From NCBI GenBank assembly GCA_009760855.2, contig WPIO01000099.1, positions 1,116,001 through 1,180,000 of the forward strand: 64,000 bases of DNA, given 5' to 3'. Numbering within the stretch: the first letter of the stretch is position 1; each line of letters begins with the position of its first letter. This DNA is from Cristatella mucedo (taxonomy: Eukaryota; Bryozoa; Phylactolaemata; Cristatellidae). The position numbers and the translations under genes are program-made. The notes beneath the pieces are model-generated. The model saw only the letters and a program-made list of their open reading frames with translations. It ran no database searches and was not told the DNA's origin. This document shows positions 58,839 through 64,000 of the stretch, piece after piece.

Positions 58839-60050
58839 TGATGTAAGCACACAAGATTGCTAAAGCTCTTGGTTGTAAGTCAGACTTTTGCTACAGGCTA
58901 TCTACTTTCTGTCTGTCATTCTTTCTCCTTCCCGCATATAAAAGTTGTTTGATTAACCCGAAAACTGTTGCAATAATTGCGGAACCAATGCCGCAGTTAG
59001 GCGGCGCCTATTGGTGCGATAGCGGCTGCATGGCAATATAAAAAATTAGGGAGGCTGGATGGCCCGGGCCACTGAAGGCCGTGGAAGGGAAACGAGCAAG
59101 CACAGCTGTATGAAAGTCAGTATGTCAGATCGGGAACGGTTTGCCATAATTTGTATTCAAAACCGGGGTTGCACAAGGCTTTATTTAGAAATTGAAGCAG
59201 AGTCGCAGTTCGTCTATTTAGAGTAACCATATTGGCCAGGCGATTTGAGGCGACAGAAGCTTTAGCTCTGCAGGTCCTAGACTGTGGAACTCGCTTCCAC
59301 AATTCTTACGAAACGATAAGTACTCTCCTACTGCCGACTATGGCACATCTTTTTTAGCGGTCTTGAGCTTCTACTTCTATGCTACTCACTACCTCAACTG
59401 CTCTCCTGACTCTGCTATGCTTCCCACTTTCTCTTTGTTGCGTGAGACGAAGTCTGTTGGCTACCGAATGCATACCGAAAGCCGCTTAGGCTGTGAGTGC
59501 GTTATTTAAAACTCTCCTGCGTAATACCCACATGGACTTTATGACTTTGTGGAGTTACAGACGGAGATACAAATGAGGCCATAGCCAGAAAACGGCCTTG
59601 GACAATCAATTGAAATTTTGTGGGAACACCTGGCATGCTATTCTTTATGGTTTTAAGTCACAACCGCAATTGTGCCAAGCTTTCTAGTGAAATGGCAGCC
59701 GCATTGCAATTCAATTATTTAGTCACCGGAGCCATTCCTTGCCATAGATCGAGCTTGAACGCACGATCGCGTGGCATTTGGTCTGTAAACTTAACATACC
59801 GCTCTCTTTAATTTAAAATAAAAACTCCAGGAGTGCCTAACTGTTTGCGTAAATGGCAACTGCATCACGGTTTGTTCGAAAGGGTAAAAGGCCAGTCGGT
59901 CAGAGCTAGTTTTCCGGCTTTTAAGGCGCCCGAGTACGAGTGTGCGAATGGGAAATTACATGGATTTTAGTGGGTTAACACGTGGCCAAAACCACAAAAC
60001 CCATCGAAATTCTGCAAGACGAGCCACCAGGAACGCAGAATTAGCGAAAT
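58839..60050. repeat. SAT-I monomers, interrupted by L2-B
   Basis: gcaataattgcggaaccaa, gatagcggctgcatggcaat, ggcccgggccactgaaggcc, and later tgaaatggcagccgcattgcaattcaattatt. Flanks the L2-B piece at 59,253-59,573. Confidence 0.6.
59253..59573 (+). mobile_element. L2-B 3' fragment
   Basis: agaagctttagctctgcagg through gcataccgaaagccgcttagg to ggagttacagacggagatac. Confidence 0.92.
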
Positions 60051-60197
60051 AATAATAATAATAATATCATTCATTTGTATCGCGCTCCAAGAGAACTAAA
60101 TCTCTATTCAGACGATTCGCATAGGCTCGAGCCCACAACCTCAGCCCAACCTTGGCCCAGGCGAGCACCTTAACCGCTGGGCCAAAAAACAGCTCGG
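60051..60197 (-). mobile_element. SINE-2, minus strand
   Basis: (AAT)n, cgcgctccaagagaactaaatc, then ggctcgagcccacaacctc and head end ttaaccgctgggcc. Confidence 0.88.
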
Positions 60198-60304
60198 CAA
60201 AAGAGCAAAGAAACATTAAAGACTATGGCTAATATGACACTTGATTTTCTTATAACGCTTTTTCACGCGTGTACGAGGCCGTAAAAGTTAATCGCACCCG
60301 CGGC

Positions 60305-60757
60305 AGTTCCATCCCGTCTTGACTTCTGTAACTCGCTGCTTGCTGGCCTACCGGCATGTGCAGTCAGGCGCTTACAGATGGTGCAAAACCCTGCTGCAGC
60401 TAGGCTTGTCTGTCGTGAGCGTCGCAGTTGCCGCATCCTACGCCACTTCTCGCCAACCTGCATTGGCTCCCAGGCAAGGAGAACAACGACTTTAAGGTTT
60501 TGTCACGCATTTTTAGGTCCCTCAATTCTTTGGCTCCAGCCTACTGATCAAATCTTCTCTTCCGTCAGTATAAGCATCGTACCACCCGACTTTCGGAATC
60601 TAATCATTCGCTTGTACCACGTACTAACCTCAAATCTTTTGGATTTCCTTGCCTTCGGCTCATTTGCTCCCAAAGCCCAGAACTACTGGCGTCACATTAT
60701 CCCCTGACACAGCGACATTTAAAAAGAAGTAAAAACTGCATCTACTATTAGCTCGTG
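60305..60757 (+). mobile_element. L2-A fragment without 3' tail
   Basis: Codons from [18 protein letters not shown] through the C-terminal region with frameshifts. It stops before the 3' untranslated region, where segment A sequence begins. Confidence 0.8.
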
Positions 60758-61090
60758 GGAAAGCGCCGGAGCCCAGAACGCTAACCTGCCGCTAGCGGTC
60801 GCTACCGTAACTGTAGGGGCTGTGCAAACGTCGTTAAAAACGATTGGTTCCGACAAGTTTCTTTGAAAAATTGGCGGAGGTTAGATGCACTCACCCGGGA
60901 ATAGGCAAAAAAAGGTAAAGCACTGCGAAAGGCAAGCAACCCAGACTGATCAGATCCAACCTCTTGCGGCCAAACAGAAAGGCCCCAATGAATTATGTAA
61001 AGGCAACACCCACCGGAGAACGACCGTCCTTGACCTCTCTGCTGCCGGCCTGTTCCGCATGAGCAGGCCGCAGCGTCCATCTGTGCATCA
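60758..61090 (+). repeat. Segment A, copy 4
   Basis: ctagcggtcgctaccgtaac, gaaaaattggcggaggttaga and tgcactcacccggga match copy 1 (gcactcgccc- type). It precedes segment B. Confidence 0.65.
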
Positions 61091-61815
61091 GCTGTGACGC
61101 GTTTGATAGCTCTTGAGTTCCAAAGAATAACGTAAGTGATAGTTGGCCCACTTCGTATCGTAGCTTCCGTGCCTTGCGTATGCGACCTTGGGCGCTTGAG
61201 GCTGTATAGGCGTTTACTTTGTTTCTTACATTTTTTGGAATCGTTATTCGTGGATGAATCCGACTTGTGTATGTATTTCTTGTCCTGCATTCGAGGTTGC
61301 CGTTGATATTTTGACTGTATTGTCTGCTGCCTCTCACCATAAACCGAAGGTGTTGGCTAGTTGTTGCCTTATCTTCGAAGAGATCTTGAAAGAGTGCTTA
61401 GAAAGAGCCTCTGCCTGTCTGTCCCATCCGGAAATAGTACCCAATGTCTCCATCGCCTTGTTCCTGAAATCAGGCTCAATCCATCGTAGCTTTAAGATCT
61501 CCATTAATTTTTTATTTATGTGGTTCGTCAGCCACCGTACGCTTAGCGTCGTTAGATGCAGGCTAGCTAGCTCAACTTCAATTAACTGAGCACAGTGCCT
61601 AGTTATCTCCCGGTGCAAAGCAGCTTGCCGCCATCGCTCCTCCCGATCCCCGCTACGATCCCCGCTTCTTACTTTTGATGCTTTTACCGTCCGAACTGCC
61701 ATCCGAAGATGTCGACAGCCGGTACAGACCACCCAGCCCTGTAGCTGAGTGCTGCTGCACAGCTGCCTTGTCTGCCGTAAACTTTGTGTATGCCACTCTA
61801 ACCGCTTCTCCCTGA
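61091..61815 (+). repeat. Segment B, copy 4
   Basis: tgacgcgtttgatagctcttgagttcc, GTAAGT at 61,132, ccgtgccttgcgtatgcgacc, gtggatgaatccgacttgtgtatg, aaatcaggctcaatcc and cgttagatgcaggc. A plus frame at 61,254-61,589 overlaps in register with that of copy 2 over AFEVAVDILTVLSAAS. It ends in a GA tract, as copy 1 does. Confidence 0.78.
61132..61137 (+). other. Candidate 5' splice site, next unit
   Basis: GTAAGT, aligned with 7385, 32,637 and 41,608. No finger exon follows inside this window. Confidence 0.35.
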
Positions 61816-61824
61816 CTTGCATAG

Positions 61825-62459
<635 letters not shown>

Positions 62460-62589
62460 ACACTCTCAGATTACTTATCTCTTTCTAAGCATCTTACATT
62501 TGCTGCAAAGACAGCTTGATCTTGTCGTTAGTGGTAGTGTGCTCAATGACGTTGAGGATAATATGGTTGGGGGTGACATGTACAAGGTT
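62460..62589 (-). mobile_element. L2-A 3' fragment, old
   Basis: actctcagattacttatctctttc, catcttacatttgctgcaaag and tatggttgggggtgacatg. A diverged piece abutting the next L2-A copy. Confidence 0.7.
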
Positions 62590-64000
62590 AATAATAATAA
62601 CAATAATAATGCACTTGATAAAGCACCCTCAGAGAACTTAATCTCTTTCTAGGCGCTTTACATTTGCTGAAAAGGGAAATGCAATGGAATGGTAAGTAAA
62701 ATCATGCTTGAAAAACAAACACAATGAATAATATGGTTAGGGGTGACATGCACAGGGTCAGCATGCAAATGTGGTTAGTGGCAGCATGCACAGTGTCAGC
62801 ACGCATAAGCACATCAAGGACGAATCACAGGGACCCACTATATGCTGTCCTAAATAGTTGTGTTTTTAAGTTTCTTTTAAATGTGGTCAGCTCAGGAAAT
62901 GTTCTGACGCAGGTCGGGAGGGAGTTCCAGGCTTTGGGAGCATACGAACTAACTGCGCGGTCTCCAAAGGATTTAAGGTTTGTACGAGGTATTTGTAGAC
63001 TGTCGGATTCCGAAAAGCGGGTGGTACGATGCTTGGCCTGATGGGGTAGTATATCTGAGAGATAGGCTGGAGCCATAGAATGAAGGGACCTAAAAGTGAG
63101 CGACAAAACCTTGAAGTCAATCCGTTGCTTGACTGGTAGCCAGTGCAGGTCGGTGAGAAGTGGAGTAATGTGGCAACTGCGACGGTCACGACAGACAAGC
63201 CTAGCTGCAGAGTTTTGGACCAGATGCAATAGCCTGATCGCACATGCTGGTAGGCCAGTAAGCAGTGAGTTGCAGAAGTCGAGACGGGATGTCACGAATG
63301 CATGGTCCAACTTGGACATGGTATCCTTATCTAAACAAGCCCGAATTTTAGCATTGTTATGGAGCTGAAAATAGGCAGATTTGGCTGTGGAGCTGACATG
63401 GTCGTCTAATGAGAGGTCACTTTGGAATATGACACCTAGATTGCGAGCTGATGCAACAGGAGAAATGCTGGCAGAGCCAATTTTGAGAGTCAGCCTTTCC
63501 AATCTCTGAATCACACTGGGTTTTCCCATAACTAGTAAGTTAGTTTTATCATCGTTAAGTTTTAGAAAATTTGCTGCCATCCATGTGCATATGTCATCAA
63601 TGCATGCAGCAAGTGAGTTGAGAGAGTTTGAGGTGCTCGAAGGCTGGAAGGGATCAAAGCAAAGGTACAACTGAGTGTCATCCGCATAGAAGTGAAAGCC
63701 TAGATTGTGCTTGGCAATCACATCAGCAAGAGGGAGAGTATAAACCGTGAAAAGAACCGGACCTAGCACTGAGCCCTGAGGTACTCCATATTTCAGAGGT
63801 ACTTCAGATGATCTTTGTCCATTCACGTCAATACTCTGGAGTCTACCACTGAGATAGGACCTGAACCACTGCAGAGCAGTGCCAGTGATGCCCAGGCGAG
63901 ATGAGAGAGGCACTCTAGAAGAACTTTGTGATCGATGGTATCAAAAGCTGTCGAAATATCGAGCAAAACAAGCAGAGACACTCTACCCATGTCTGCATTC
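62590..64000 (-). mobile_element. Well-preserved L2-A copy, runs off window end
   Basis: (AAT)n tail, stem-loop and 3' untranslated region, then coding sequence on the minus strand to the RT A-motif at the window edge. It resembles 44,294-47,033 closely. Confidence 0.95.
62825..63913 (-). pseudogene. L2-A RT catalytic core and C-terminal domain, open frame
   Basis: 362 codons with no stop, reading from SSRLGITGTALQWFRSYLSG through GVPQGSVLGPVLF, FHFYADDTQLYLCFDP, the connection region and the whole C-terminal domain to TAYSGSL. A 2-base insertion near 63,907 (ctctctcatctc) shifts the frame just upstream, before the first catalytic Asp, so the copy as seen is broken there. Otherwise it is the cleanest RT frame in the window. 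Confidence 0.9.

Overview
This window is repeat-dense nuclear DNA of a multicellular animal. The evidence is spliced-looking C2H2 zinc-finger exons, L2/CR1-type non-LTR retrotransposons, tRNA-derived SINEs, long (GA)n and (TA)n tracts, and degenerate tandem repeats of about 165 bp. Nothing looks bacterial, organellar or viral, and I cannot name the phylum. Working names used below: L2-A and L2-B (two LINE families), SINE-1 and SINE-2, SAT-I and SAT-II (tandem repeats), and segments A and B (unique-looking blocks that recur in the window).

The backbone is a set of four zinc-finger units in the same (+) orientation, 12-14 kb apart. Three have open finger arrays: ZNF1 (10.5-11.3 kb, 7 fingers), ZNF2 (22.15-23.04 kb, 10 fingers) and ZNF3 (35.8-36.5 kb, 8 fingers). 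The fourth (48.4-50.0 kb) is a pseudogene broken by nested LINE DNA. The common order is segment A, segment B with a conserved GTAAGT donor-like site, GA-rich block, a conserved block of about 0.9 kb, a finger exon, a GA tract, an ATTAAA/AATAAA site, then SAT arrays. Segments A/B are recognisable at 5.7-8.9, 31.9-33.1, 41.1-42.2 and 60.8-61.8 kb, with a possible eroded trace near 17.6 kb. I infer a locally duplicated C2H2 gene cluster encoding DNA-binding proteins with diverged contact residues.

Most other DNA is transposon. L2-A (apurinic-type endonuclease C-terminus, reverse transcriptase, 3' stem-loop, (ATT)n tail) occurs more than twenty times on both strands. The best-preserved copies are 44,294-47,033 (13-bp target duplication) and 62,590-64,000. 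L2-B is a related family ending in a (TACAT)n-like tail. SINE-2 shares its last ~55 bases with L2-A, so L2-A probably mobilised it. Insertions are nested: SINE-1 and L2-B lie within L2-A, and a 1.25-kb element that may be a solo LTR sits in an L2-A copy at 27.66-28.91 kb.

Layout: 0-5 kb LINEs and unrecognised DNA; 5-12 kb unit 1; 12-17.5 kb SAT arrays; 18-21 kb LINEs; 21-24 kb unit 2; 24-30 kb composite minus-strand LINE block; 30-31 kb unrecognised reading frames; 31.7-37 kb unit 3; 37.5-40.3 kb long L2-A copy; 41-50 kb unit 4 with insertions; 50-53 kb unrecognised DNA; 53-60 kb SAT arrays with LINEs; 60.8-62.4 kb A/B of a further unit; then L2-A to the window end.

All boundaries were read by eye and most repeat edges are uncertain by tens of bases.
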